Source of the DNA: Sphingobacteriia bacterium
Lineage (GTDB): Bacteria; Bacteroidota; Bacteroidia; Bacteroidales; UBA7960
Reading direction: 5' to 3'
NCBI GenBank assembly: GCA_011390785.1
Contig: JAABRR010000004.1
Coordinates: 62,001-126,000, forward strand
DNA: 64,000 bases
Shown here: piece after piece, positions 37,621 through 47,042 of the stretch
Numbering within the stretch: the stretch's first letter is position 1
Layout: every line of letters starts with the position of its first letter
Program-made: the position numbers and the translations under genes
The notes under the pieces: model-generated
The model's database searches: none
Told to the model about the DNA's origin: nothing
Seen by the model: only the letters and a program-made list of their open reading frames with translations

Positions 37621-40212
37621 TTAAAACCTGATACCAATTAAAAGAACATCATCAATAGGTATTTGATCTCCTACCCATTGCTGGTAATCGTTTTTAAAAA
37701 AGGTGTAGATTTTATCCATCGGAGTATCCAGATTATTTAAAATATGCTGCTTAATTCTCTTTGGGAAATATTTTTTCTTTTCGGGGCCACCAAACTGATC
37801 AGGCAAACCATCAGAAAAAAAGTAAATACAATCGTTTTTGGCAAAGTCAATAACATGATTATCAAAGCTAACCGAAGGTTTTCCTTCCTTTGAAATACCC
37901 CCAATGGAAGATCGTGTTCCCTTATATTCAATCAGCTCTTTATCACGAATAAAATACAGCGGCCTGTGTGCACCTGAATACTGGAGTTGCATTTCTTTGA
38001 AATTTACCTTGCAAAGAGCTATATCCATCCCATCGCGGGCAATGGCGCCTTTAATATCCTGCTTTAGAGTTTGCTGAACTCCGGCGTGAAGCCGGTCAAG
38101 TATTTCACCGGGAGTGAGTACTCCGGGCTGGCTAAGAATCTGGTTCATTATAAAAAATCCAACAATCGATAAAATGGCTCCTGGCACACCATGGCCTGTG
38201 CAGTCTACAACGGCTATATAAACATCATCGTCTTTTTCATATATCCATGGAAAGTCACCACTTATAATATCTTTGGGGCGATAAAACATGAATGAATCGG
38301 GAAATGCTTGCTTTATTATTTTTTGGCTGGGTAAAATAGCATTTTGTAATCTGAATGCATAATTGATTGAATCTGTGATGTTGGCATTTTTTTCTTTGAT
38401 TTCATCTTCTATTTCCTTTTGTGTAGTAATATCATGAAGAATAAAAAGAATGGTTTCCAGCTTCGATTCTTCATTGAACTCGGGAATAGCATTAAGATTC
38501 ATTACTTTTCTCGCTTTATTTATCGAAAAATTGATCTCTTTTTGAATTTTCTCCCCGGTATTTGCAATCTCTTCTACAATGTTGTCAATAGCTACAATAA
38601 TCTCTTCAATCAATCCAATTTCATTAATGTGTTTTTTATTGAGTTCTTCGGCTTTGCCATCTAAAAATGATTCGATAGCCGGATTGGCATAAAAAACAAT
38701 CCGGTTAAGATCAACACGCATTATGATATCAGGTGAGTTGTCTGAAAGGGTTTGCATTTGCCCTCTCATTCTTTGTTCCTTTTCAGCCCTTTTACGTTCG
38801 GTTATATCACTGGTATTTAGTATAAGCCCTGCTATGGCCGAATCGTGTTGCAGGTTTCTCCCCGTGGTTTCCAGATACATTATATTGCCAGGCTTGTTAA
38901 GATAGGCGTATTGTATTTTTTGCGAAAAACCTGGTTTTCCCAATAAGTCTTCAAACATTTTATCGAAAATGATTTGTCCATTCTTGTTGATTCTGTCATA
39001 ATCTTTTCCGGCAAACATCTCCTCTTCAGAAAAACCTAAAATATTTGATACCGATGGACTTACATACTTTAATTGTTTTTTGTTATCGTATATGGTTATA
39101 AGCTCAGAAGCATTTTCCAATAAAGAGTATAGTCTTTTTTGACTTTGATTTACTTCATTAATTTTTTCTTCCAGATGGGTGTTTATTTTTTCGAGCTCTT
39201 CCTGGGTAATTCTCATCATCTGGGCATTTTGCCTGAGTTCTTCTTCGTTTTCCTTAAGTTCCTGCGTCATCTTCTGCGATTCGCGAAGGAGTTTTTCTGT
39301 TTTGGTGTTAATCTTAAGGTTGTAAATGGTACGTGCTACAATTTCGGCAATACTTTTTAAAAATTCTATTTCATAGGGTTTAAAATCTTTTAGAGATGCA
39401 AATTCAAACGCTCCCTGAAGTTTTTCTTCCATTAAAAGGGGGACAATAAGCAAACTTGCGGGTTTTTTTTCGCCTAATATACCTGATGTTATGCTAAGAT
39501 AATAATCGGGTATCTCTGTACGATGAATAATATCTTTCTCTATGGCTGCCTGTCCTACAAGTCCTTCACCAACTTTCAGCTCTGTTGCCAAATATTTTTT
39601 TCTGTTATAAGCATAGGAAGCTGAAATTTTAAGTAGGGATGAATCATCGTCAAAAATATAAAAAGCCCCCTGCACAACATTGATATACTTTATGAGTGTT
39701 TCCAGCACTTCATAACAAAGCATGTTTACATCGGTATGCATACGAAGTATTTGGCCAATTTGATCTTTACCACGCATTTCCCAGTTTTGCAGCGATTCCT
39801 TCTGGTTATTGTTATAAAGTTTATTGCGGAGGTTTTGCAAAGTTATTCCCAGCATATCAGAATTATCAGCAATTTCAAATTCGATTTCGTAGTTACCCTT
39901 TCCAATTTGCTCAGCAAATGTGGCAACTTTATGAATGCTTTGAATTTGTTGGGAAAGCTGATTGTTAACTTCAGCCAGTTCCTGATTCATTTTTGCAAAA
40001 TGCTGACTTAAAAACCATCCAACAATGAAAAAAACAACAGGAATAAAACTTATAATAATAAGAACCGGGTTGTTGCGGTAAATAGCGCTGATTGATGACA
40101 GGTTAAAGTCCATATTTAAACGGCTTAATTCGAACAGCCATGAAAATATCATGAACATCAAACCCATAGCAAGGGAAAATAATAGGATTTGTTTTCTGTC
40201 AAAAACTTGCAT
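37621..40212 (-). CDS. SiaA-like PP2C phosphatase with GAF and PAS domains
   Basis: An 863-residue membrane sensor phosphatase expected to dephosphorylate SiaC. Two transmembrane helices (about 9-29 and 48-68) precede a HAMP-like helix (about 75-135), a GAF domain (about 150-300), a coiled coil (about 300-360), two PAS domains (about 365-490 and 490-610), and a C-terminal SpoIIE/PP2C domain with PKDIISGDFPW, VVDCTGHGVPGA, GMDIALCKVN and FFSDGLPDQFGG carrying the metal-binding Asp residues. The sensor is cytoplasmic GAF/PAS, whereas P. aeruginosa SiaA has a periplasmic sensing domain with HAMP. It heads the operon after a GAF-only protein. Confidence 0.88.
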   Translation of the reverse strand: MQVFDRKQILLFSLAMGLMFMIFSWLFELSRLNMDFNLSSISAIYRNNPVLIIISFIPVVFFIVGWFLSQHFAKMNQELAEVNNQLSQQIQSIHKVATFAEQIGKGNYEIEFEIADNSDMLGITLQNLRNKLYNNNQKESLQNWEMRGKDQIGQILRMHTDVNMLCYEVLETLIKYINVVQGAFYIFDDDSSLLKISASYAYNRKKYLATELKVGEGLVGQAAIEKDIIHRTEIPDYYLSITSGILGEKKPASLLIVPLLMEEKLQGAFEFASLKDFKPYEIEFLKSIAEIVARTIYNLKINTKTEKLLRESQKMTQELKENEEELRQNAQMMRITQEELEKINTHLEEKINEVNQSQKRLYSLLENASELITIYDNKKQLKYVSPSVSNILGFSEEEMFAGKDYDRINKNGQIIFDKMFEDLLGKPGFSQKIQYAYLNKPGNIMYLETTGRNLQHDSAIAGLILNTSDITERKRAEKEQRMRGQMQTLSDNSPDIIMRVDLNRIVFYANPAIESFLDGKAEELNKKHINEIGLIEEIIVAIDNIVEEIANTGEKIQKEINFSINKARKVMNLNAIPEFNEESKLETILFILHDITTQKEIEDEIKEKNANITDSINYAFRLQNAILPSQKIIKQAFPDSFMFYRPKDIISGDFPWIYEKDDDVYIAVVDCTGHGVPGAILSIVGFFIMNQILSQPGVLTPGEILDRLHAGVQQTLKQDIKGAIARDGMDIALCKVNFKEMQLQYSGAHRPLYFIRDKELIEYKGTRSSIGGISKEGKPSVSFDNHVIDFAKNDCIYFFSDGLPDQFGGPEKKKYFPKRIKQHILNNLDTPMDKIYTFFKNDYQQWVGDQIPIDDVLLIGIRF

Positions 40213-40354
40213 GAGAAAATCTGTAATTTGTAAAATTTATCGGCCTGTAAGCTTCCGAAGGTTTGTATATTAATGATTCCAGAACTGACAACTGAGCAAA
40301 AATACATTTTAAAAGTCTGAAAAATCCCTGTGTTTTACGGTTAATTTATTTTTT

Positions 40355-41188
40355 TTAAACGTAGAATTCTACCAGTTTTACACCCAATTCTTCAATAAAC
40401 CTGATATCTTGCTTTGAAAACGACTTAAAGGATGCTAATTCAATTATAGCATAGGTTTCATTGATTTTATTCTTCCATGGAATTATAATCAGGTATGAAG
40501 GAGTTGCTGAACCCAGTCCTGATTTAACACTAATATAGCCATCCGGTAATTCGTTTAAATATAGGTATTCTCCAGACTTGGCTACCTGTCCAATAAGACC
40601 TTCACCCAATTCAAATTCAAAGATTTTTTCTTCTGGGATATAGAAAGCATAAGTTGCTGATAGAACGATTTTATCACTGTTATTGGAGTTTTTTCGAAGG
40701 AATATTTCAGCGTTAGTAATTTCATAAATCTGTGATATACAACTTAAAATAAGTTCAGATAAATTTTTTGTGCTTTCTGGTTTATTTATGCTGAGCTTTT
40801 TATTTAAACATACCATAAATTCGTTCCCCTTCTTTTCTAACTGTTCATTTTCATATAATTCCTTCTGTTTTTTAATTTCATCAGGGTCTTTCTTAGCTTT
40901 TTCCGATTTTGCCAAAGAATGCTCAAATGCTATTTGTTCCATTTCCCTTTTCGCTTTGTACAGTAAAATAACTTCATGGAAAACAAGAATAACCAATATA
41001 GCCAAGGGAATAAATAAGATCAATATCTGAAGGGTATAAAGATTTTGAATGTTACCTATTATTTGGTCAAAAACTGGTAATTCATTAATTGATAAACTGA
41101 TTTTTGAAATATTTGAAAATATAAACCATGCTATTATCATTACAGATACAATCCCTGTCAGGTAAGCATAAAGCTTAAATCTCTTCAT
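40355..41188 (-). CDS. Membrane-anchored GAF domain protein, paralogue of the SiaA-like sensor
   Basis: A 277-residue protein with two transmembrane helices (about 7-27 and 48-70), a charged helical linker (about 70-125) and a GAF domain (about 130-277). The GAF region resembles that of the neighbouring phosphatase motif by motif: VLSATYAFYIPEEK against ISASYAYNRKKY, GEGLIGQVAKSGE against GEGLVGQAAIEKD, and AIIELASFKSFSKQDI against GAFEFASLKDFKPYEI. It ends after the GAF and has no output domain. It lies 142 bases upstream of the phosphatase on the same strand. It may modulate or form heterodimers with it; this is inference. Confidence 0.78.
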   Translation of the reverse strand: MKRFKLYAYLTGIVSVMIIAWFIFSNISKISLSINELPVFDQIIGNIQNLYTLQILILFIPLAILVILVFHEVILLYKAKREMEQIAFEHSLAKSEKAKKDPDEIKKQKELYENEQLEKKGNEFMVCLNKKLSINKPESTKNLSELILSCISQIYEITNAEIFLRKNSNNSDKIVLSATYAFYIPEEKIFEFELGEGLIGQVAKSGEYLYLNELPDGYISVKSGLGSATPSYLIIIPWKNKINETYAIIELASFKSFSKQDIRFIEELGVKLVEFYV

Positions 41189-41681
41189 TTATGGCTATTA
41201 TTAATTGTTCTTAAATCTTATAAAAGCAAATTTTATAACGCTGTAAAGTACTATTCGAATATTTTTTTAAACTTCAGGCAAAGGTTGTAAATGTAAGATT
41301 GATAGCAGGCCTGAAGTGATTTTCAAAATTCTTAGCATTTAAAAAGCCAAAAGAATTATTTGCGCTAAAGATTCGTGCATATTTTTCTTATCTTACCAGG
41401 TTCGCAAATACTAATGCCTGTCTTTTGACTATTTTCCGATTCTTCCATAGGTTTTTTTAAAATCAAAAAAAACAAATGTAAGAAATAAAGTTTTGCATGT
41501 TTTACCGTAAATCACGGCATTTTTCCTGCATTTCCACCCAATTCCTTAAAAAAATATTTCTTGTTAATAATTGATAGTAAATAACTATTCAATGAATGGA
41601 TAAAAAGAAAAAACGATAAAAGCTATTTATGCTACTTTTGCCGATACATTTCTTTAAAAAAGTATCTGCTTTATCATAATA
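41189..41681. other. Divergent intergenic region
   Basis: About 490 bases between the GAF-protein gene (minus) and the NadR-like gene (plus). It contains a plus-strand -7 element at 41633-41640 and a possible minus-strand -7 match (TACATTTG) at 41480-41473, far upstream of the GAF gene. It is very A+T-rich, and no RNA gene, repeat or coding region is apparent. Confidence 0.6.
41633..41640 (+). promoter_or_regulatory. Candidate -7 element for the NadR-like gene
   Basis: TACTTTTG fits TAnnTTTG, 41 bases before the start codon. No -33 TTG at the expected distance. Confidence 0.4.
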
Positions 41682-42254
41682 ATGAATGAATGGTTTATTA
41701 ATGAATGCTGTTGTATGAGTCCTGATAACTATTATAAGATAGCCATTACAGGCCCTGAATCAACAGGGAAATCTGCCCTTGCTAAAGAATTGGCAAACCA
41801 TTATAATGCAAGCTTTGTTCCTGAGTTTGCCCGTGAATATATTGCAACACTTGAACGCGATTATACATATGAAGACATACTTTTTATTGCTAAGAAACAA
41901 ATTGAAAATGAGCAAATTAAAACAAAATCAATAACAGGAAATTTCCTTTTTTGCGATACCGAACTGCTGGTTACCCGAATCTGGAGTCTACATAAATATA
42001 GTACTTGCCACCCATGGATTGATAAACAAATACATAAAAACCATTACCATTTATTTCTTCTATGTAATATTGACCTATCCTGGCAGTTTGATGAACAGAG
42101 AGAACACCCTCACTTAAGGGGTTATTTTTTTAATTGGTATAAAAGCGAACTGGAAAGATATGGTTTTCCATACCGTGTTGTTTCAGGCGCAGGAAAAAAG
42201 CGGACAGAAAATGCAATCAATATCATAAATTCTGTTTTTAAAATAAATAAATAA
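41682..42254 (+). CDS. NadR-like AAA ATPase / nicotinamide riboside kinase-like
   Basis: A 190-residue P-loop kinase related to the C-terminal ribosylnicotinamide kinase part of NadR. Walker A is ITGPESTGKSALAKELA (about residue 20-36), followed by FVPEFAREYIATL, typical of this family, and FLFCDTELLVTRIW, the Walker B region. The LWSHPHL-like part reads REHPHLRG. An alternative start at 41715 (MSPDNYYKIAITGPE) would remove an untypical 11-residue cysteine-rich leader and may be the true one. It precedes the permease gene by 8 bases, suggesting one transcript and possibly uptake and phosphorylation of a shared substrate, which is inference. Confidence 0.83.
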   Translation: MNEWFINECCCMSPDNYYKIAITGPESTGKSALAKELANHYNASFVPEFAREYIATLERDYTYEDILFIAKKQIENEQIKTKSITGNFLFCDTELLVTRIWSLHKYSTCHPWIDKQIHKNHYHLFLLCNIDLSWQFDEQREHPHLRGYFFNWYKSELERYGFPYRVVSGAGKKRTENAINIINSVFKINK

Positions 42255-42262
42255 GAAAAAGT

Positions 42263-43150
42263 ATGGCCAATTTGCGACTAGCTGGTCAGTATCTGCATCT
42301 TCACTTTATTGTGGTGCTATTAGGCTTTACAGCTATATTGGGAGCTCTGATTTCTATGGATGCCATATCATTGGTTTGGTTTCGGCTTCTTTTTGCTATT
42401 GCCGGATTGGGTGCTTATATAATTTACCGCAGGATTTCATTCAAGATTTCCCTCAGACAGTGGTTGCATTTATCTTTTATTGGTTTGCTGGTGGCACTGC
42501 ACTGGATCACTTTTTTTCAGGCGATAAAAGTTTCCAATGTGTCGGTTACACTGGGTGTATTTGCATCAACAACCTTATTTACAAGTTTTCTTGAACCCCT
42601 TTTGCAGAATAGAAAAATACTCTGGCTGGAAGTTTTTATTGGCTTGGTTATTATTTTGGGAATTTATCTTATTTTTCAGTATGAAACGCAATATACCAAA
42701 GGGATAATTTTTTCTTTAATTTCTGCTTTACTCAATGCACTTTTTGTGATACTAAACAGAAATATTAGCCAAAAATGGCATCCTACGGTTATAAGTTTTT
42801 ATGAGTTGACAGGCGGTTTTGCTGCAATAACTTTTTTTTATCTTTTTATCGAACAACCGGATATAATTACTTTTTTTGTGCTTACCAGAAATGATCTTAT
42901 CTGGTTGTTGTTGCTGAGTTTATTATGCACTTCTTACGCTTTTACGGCCATTGTTGAAATAATGAAAGAACTCTCTGCCTACACGGTAGTTTTATCAATA
43001 AACCTTGAACCAGTATATGGAATTTTACTGGCTTACGCTATTTTTGGGGAGAGTGAAACAATGTCATCAGGTTTTTATATGGGGACAATGGTTATTCTTT
43101 TGTCAGTTTTTTCTTACCCTTTCCTTCGTCGCCGAAAATATTTTAGTTAG
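42263..43150 (+). CDS. EamA family (drug/metabolite) transporter
   Basis: An inner-membrane permease of 295 residues with about ten hydrophobic helices in two repeats of five, as expected for EamA proteins. The first repeat holds MDAISLVWFRLLFAIAGLGAY and LHWITFFQAIKVSNVSVTLG, the second FYELTGGFAAITFFYLF and LSINLEPVYGILLAYAIFGE, the latter being the typical EPV...GE end motif. Substrate cannot be inferred from sequence. It is 8 bases downstream of the NadR-like gene. Confidence 0.9.
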   Translation: MANLRLAGQYLHLHFIVVLLGFTAILGALISMDAISLVWFRLLFAIAGLGAYIIYRRISFKISLRQWLHLSFIGLLVALHWITFFQAIKVSNVSVTLGVFASTTLFTSFLEPLLQNRKILWLEVFIGLVIILGIYLIFQYETQYTKGIIFSLISALLNALFVILNRNISQKWHPTVISFYELTGGFAAITFFYLFIEQPDIITFFVLTRNDLIWLLLLSLLCTSYAFTAIVEIMKELSAYTVVLSINLEPVYGILLAYAIFGESETMSSGFYMGTMVILLSVFSYPFLRRRKYFS

Positions 43151-43288
43151 ATCTAATTTACATTAGAACTCAATTTATTATTTTTTTCTCTTCAAACCTT
43201 TTGAGCCTATTGTTGTTTAAAACGGTGATTAAACTTTATATAAACATTTCAAAATCAAAATATTAAAAAACTTTAAATTAATATTATT

Positions 43289-43855
43289 ATGAAAATGATT
43301 TTCAATTATAACAGACGATTTTTTGTTCTTTTCATCTTTACGTTTATTTTTTCTGGATCATTGATGGCCGCAAATCCTAAGTCTTTGCATGATTTTACGG
43401 TTACCGACATTTACGGCGATGAATTTAATCTTTCTGAACTTAAGGGTAAGAAAGTAATGATCGTAAATACAGCTTCCAAATGTGGTTTAACACCACAGTA
43501 TAAATCTCTTGAGCAGTTATATAAAGATAATGCTGATAATAATTTTGTTATCATAGGCTTTCCTGCCAATAACTTCATGAACCAGGAACCGGGCACCGAA
43601 GAAGAAATAATAACCTTTTGTGAGGTAAATTATGGTGTAACCTTTCCTATGATGTCTAAGATTTCTGTTAAGGGTGACGATATGCATCCTCTTTACCAGT
43701 GGCTTACTCAGAAAGACCAAAATGGTGTAATGGATTCTGAAGTATCATGGAATTTTCAAAAATATTTAGTTAATGAAGAAGGTCAGCTGGTACAGGTTTT
43801 CAAACCCCGCCAGGATCCTCTTTCTGACGAAATTGTAGCATGGATTAAGGAATAA
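43289..43855 (+). CDS. Glutathione peroxidase family thiol peroxidase, exported
   Basis: Predicted to reduce peroxides with thioredoxin-type donors. Residues 1-28 form a signal peptide ending LMAAN, so the protein is periplasmic. The peroxidatic Cys65 lies in TASKCGLTPQ, and the Trp/Asn region in VSWNFQKYLV. The catalytic-Gln motif usually written FPCNQF reads FPANNF (Asn95), a replacement of Gln by Asn. A second cysteine in EEIITFCEVNYGVTFPM is a candidate resolving residue. The length of 188 residues is normal with a signal. A strong terminator follows. Confidence 0.92.
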   Translation: MKMIFNYNRRFFVLFIFTFIFSGSLMAANPKSLHDFTVTDIYGDEFNLSELKGKKVMIVNTASKCGLTPQYKSLEQLYKDNADNNFVIIGFPANNFMNQEPGTEEEIITFCEVNYGVTFPMMSKISVKGDDMHPLYQWLTQKDQNGVMDSEVSWNFQKYLVNEEGQLVQVFKPRQDPLSDEIVAWIKE

Positions 43856-43879
43856 ATGTATTTTTCCTTGTGGTAAACA

Positions 43880-43911
43880 AGCCCGGCATCTTAGGTTGCC
43901 GGGCTTTTTTT
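43880..43911 (+). terminator. Rho-independent terminator of the peroxidase gene
   Basis: Nine-base stem AGCCCGGCA/TGCCGGGCT with an 8-base loop, followed by seven T residues, 24 bases after the stop codon. Confidence 0.9.
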
Positions 43912-44001
43912 GTCTGTAAAAATTTTGAAAAGAAATAATGATGGCTTTAAGACAGAATAGTTATTTTTACGGGTTATTATAATCCAGTCTTATTATTTAT
44001 T

Positions 44002-47000
44002 ATGAATCTCGAGAAAAGCAGCCAAAGTAATTTTGAATATGAACTGGTTTTTGCCATAACCTTTCATCCGGTTTTAGGGTACCTTATTGAAGCATTTGCT
44101 GCTATGCGCAATAATAACGACCAGTTTGAATATGGTTTTAAAAAGGTAGTAAAAAGTACTTTATGGGATTATTTTACTGAACTTCCCGAACCTCAGCGCA
44201 TATTAATGGATAAGCTTCATGAGCTTTCTGATGAGCAGCTTCATAAACGTTTTGGCTCGCGAGCTTCTAAAATCAGCAGATTTTATGAGCTTCTTGAAAG
44301 TGAATATGTGGATAGACACATCAGGCCGTTTATCGAAAAAGTATTGTACAATAGCGTAGATTTTATGATTCAGCATAAAATACAGATTTACTATAAAGGA
44401 GAAAGTGGTGAAAGAATTAGAGAGACACCCTTAATTAGTAAGCCAAAAATTGCTGAAACCTGTTTTCATTTTGAACGCCAGCCAGATAAAACCCTTTACC
44501 GACTGGAAGTCAGGTATGGTGAGCAAGATTTGTATCTCTACCAGAAAAAAGCCCGTCTTATTACCCAAAAACCCTGTTTATTGATGCACGGAATTTACCT
44601 TCTACGTTTTGAACCTTCGTGGGATGGTAAAAAACTAGTGCCCTTTTTCGATAAAGAGTTTTTGGTTGTTCCAAAAAGTTCAGAAAAGCAGTTTTTTCAA
44701 AAATTCGTTCAGAAAAGTATTTCGAATTATCCTTATAAAGCCCTTGGCTTTACCGTAAATATTCTGGATCAAATACCTACGCCGGTTTTAAAGATGGAAG
44801 AGCACTGGCAGGGAGGGGTAATTCTGGGGTTATACTTTTCCTATGCCGATGGATCGGTTTTCAGAATGGATGATCCTGCCCGGGAAAAAATTAAATTCAG
44901 GGAAGAGAATGATGATCTGGTTTTTGATAAGGTTGTGAGAAACATGAGCTTTGAAACTGAAATGCAATCATTCTTAAAGTCTTTGAACCTAACCAAGATT
45001 GATGGCCCCTGGTTTTCTTTGTTCCCAACTGTAGGTAATGCTTTAGATCAAAAGGTTTATAATATTGAAAAACAAGTCTCTAAAACAGTAGATTGGTTCA
45101 ATGCAAATCATCAGTTATTACAGGATAAGGGGTTTGTTTGCGAAAAATCCATTTTCAACAAAACCTATCATACCGGTGAATATTCCTTAAACCTGAAAGT
45201 AGAAGAAAAAAACGACTGGTTCGATCTGTATGGCATGGTGAAGTTTGGCAAAGTGGAAGTACCTTTTGTCTATCTCACCGATAACATCCTAAATGGCAAC
45301 CGCGAATATGAGCTTAAAGATGGTTCCATTGCCCTGATACCCGAAGAATGGATGACCAGCTATAAGGATCTTTTTAAGTTCAGTCACAGAAAAGGGCGCG
45401 AAATAAAAGTCAGGAAGTTTCATTATACTTTGCTTTCTTCATTACAGCATCAGGGTGTTCGGCTGCCTGCCTTCTATAAAAAGAGTATTGAAAAAAGATA
45501 CGGTTTACCTGAATTGCTCCAGGCAGAGCTGCGTCCCTATCAATACGACGGTTTTAACTGGATGATGTTTTTACAATCGAACCGGCTGGGCGGTTGCCTG
45601 GCCGATGATATGGGGCTGGGGAAAACACTACAGGCTTTGGCTATACTAACGCATATGCATGGCAGGAAACAATCAGACGTAAGTGAAAACGGAAATTATT
45701 TTATTCCAACTAAAGCAAATAGTGAAAAGACAGGCCAATTATCCCTTTTTGGAGATTCTACAGACAAATCCGAAATGCCGGAACAGGAAATAGCAGAATC
45801 CAGAAGTTCTTTAATTGTAATGCCTTTATCGCTTATTCATAACTGGATGGAAGAGATACGGCATTTCTCGCCTTCACTCAGGGTTTATCAGCACACTGGG
45901 GGCGGACGTACCAATGATCTAAGCGTTTTTAATCGTTACGACCTGATTCTTGCCACTTACGGTACAGTGCGAAACGATATCCAAATGCTGGAAAAATACT
46001 TCTTCAAATACATTATTCTGGATGAGAGCCAATTGATAAAAAACGCTTCATCAAGAATTTTTGGGGCGATAAAAAAACTACAATCAGATCACAGGTTGGT
46101 ACTAACAGGAACACCCATTGAGAATTCACTGGCTGATCTGTGGTCGCAATTTGCTTTTATCAATCCGGGCATGTTGGGTAGCTTAAGCTTTTTCAAAAGA
46201 GAATTTGTTACCCCGGTAGAAAAGCGTAATGATGATATTGCCGGCCAGAAATTACAGAAGCTGGTTGAGCCTTTTATTCTGAGAAGAACCAAAAGCCAGG
46301 TTGCCAAAGAACTACCCCCGCTATCAGAAAAAATACATTTTTGTGAAATGACTCCCGAGCAGGCGCTGTATTACGAAACCAAAAAATCGCAAATCAGAAA
46401 TGCCATTGCGCAAAGCCTGAAAGACAAAGGGGAGGATAAGTCGCGATTCTTTATTTTGAGCGGGCTTACGCGGCTTAGGTTAATTGCCAATCACCCGGGA
46501 ATTATTGATCAGGAATACATGCATGAATCAGGCAAATTCATTGAAATAAAACGGAACATCGAGAAAATTCTTGCTGAAGACCACAAGGTGCTTATCTTTT
46601 CGCAGTTTGTAAAATATCTCAATCTTTTTGCCAGAGATTTTCAAAATGAAAACCTGCCCTTTAGCCTGTTAACCGGCAAAGTTGCTGAAAAGAACCGCCA
46701 GGAAGTAATTCAGAATTTCCAATTGAACGATTGGGTCAGGCTATTTTTAATATCGCTTAAAGCAGGGGGTGTAGGATTGAATCTTACAGGGGCCGATTAC
46801 GTTTTTATGCTCGACCCCTGGTGGAATCCGGCCATTGAGCAGCAGGCCATCAACAGGGCACATCGTATTGGTCAGGATAAGAATGTTTTTGTTTACAAAT
46901 TCATTACCCGAAACACGGTAGAAGAAAAAATCCTAAAGTTACAGCAGAAAAAATCTGACCTGGCCAGTATGTTTATCAATGACAACAACCCGCTGAAATC

Positions 47001-47034
47001 ACTATCGTTTGAAGAGCTCTCGGAGTTGATTTAG
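44002..47034 (+). CDS. Snf2/Rad54-family DEAD/DEAH helicase-like ATPase
   Basis: A 1010-residue DNA translocase-like ATPase. The first ~500 residues are not obviously related to known domains and are mostly mixed alpha/beta. The RecA-like motor then shows motif I DDMGLGKTLQALA (about 535), motif II ILDESQLIKN, motif III LTGTPIENSLADLWSQF, and the C-terminal lobe VLIFSQFVKYL, GGVGLNLTGADYVFMLDPWWNP and AINRAHRIGQDKNVFVYKF. An acidic insert (about 560-600) lies between motifs I and Ia. It ends 8 bases from the convergent TPR gene. Such enzymes are thought to remodel protein-DNA complexes. Confidence 0.95.
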   Translation: MNLEKSSQSNFEYELVFAITFHPVLGYLIEAFAAMRNNNDQFEYGFKKVVKSTLWDYFTELPEPQRILMDKLHELSDEQLHKRFGSRASKISRFYELLESEYVDRHIRPFIEKVLYNSVDFMIQHKIQIYYKGESGERIRETPLISKPKIAETCFHFERQPDKTLYRLEVRYGEQDLYLYQKKARLITQKPCLLMHGIYLLRFEPSWDGKKLVPFFDKEFLVVPKSSEKQFFQKFVQKSISNYPYKALGFTVNILDQIPTPVLKMEEHWQGGVILGLYFSYADGSVFRMDDPAREKIKFREENDDLVFDKVVRNMSFETEMQSFLKSLNLTKIDGPWFSLFPTVGNALDQKVYNIEKQVSKTVDWFNANHQLLQDKGFVCEKSIFNKTYHTGEYSLNLKVEEKNDWFDLYGMVKFGKVEVPFVYLTDNILNGNREYELKDGSIALIPEEWMTSYKDLFKFSHRKGREIKVRKFHYTLLSSLQHQGVRLPAFYKKSIEKRYGLPELLQAELRPYQYDGFNWMMFLQSNRLGGCLADDMGLGKTLQALAILTHMHGRKQSDVSENGNYFIPTKANSEKTGQLSLFGDSTDKSEMPEQEIAESRSSLIVMPLSLIHNWMEEIRHFSPSLRVYQHTGGGRTNDLSVFNRYDLILATYGTVRNDIQMLEKYFFKYIILDESQLIKNASSRIFGAIKKLQSDHRLVLTGTPIENSLADLWSQFAFINPGMLGSLSFFKREFVTPVEKRNDDIAGQKLQKLVEPFILRRTKSQVAKELPPLSEKIHFCEMTPEQALYYETKKSQIRNAIAQSLKDKGEDKSRFFILSGLTRLRLIANHPGIIDQEYMHESGKFIEIKRNIEKILAEDHKVLIFSQFVKYLNLFARDFQNENLPFSLLTGKVAEKNRQEVIQNFQLNDWVRLFLISLKAGGVGLNLTGADYVFMLDPWWNPAIEQQAINRAHRIGQDKNVFVYKFITRNTVEEKILKLQQKKSDLASMFINDNNPLKSLSFEELSELI

Positions 47035-47042
47035 CCAATGTA

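Noticed and set aside
24082-41188. A diguanylate cyclase (SiaD) or GGDEF domain within the signalling block
   Set aside because: No GGDEF-type motif is seen in any of the proteins here; it could still be elsewhere in the genome.
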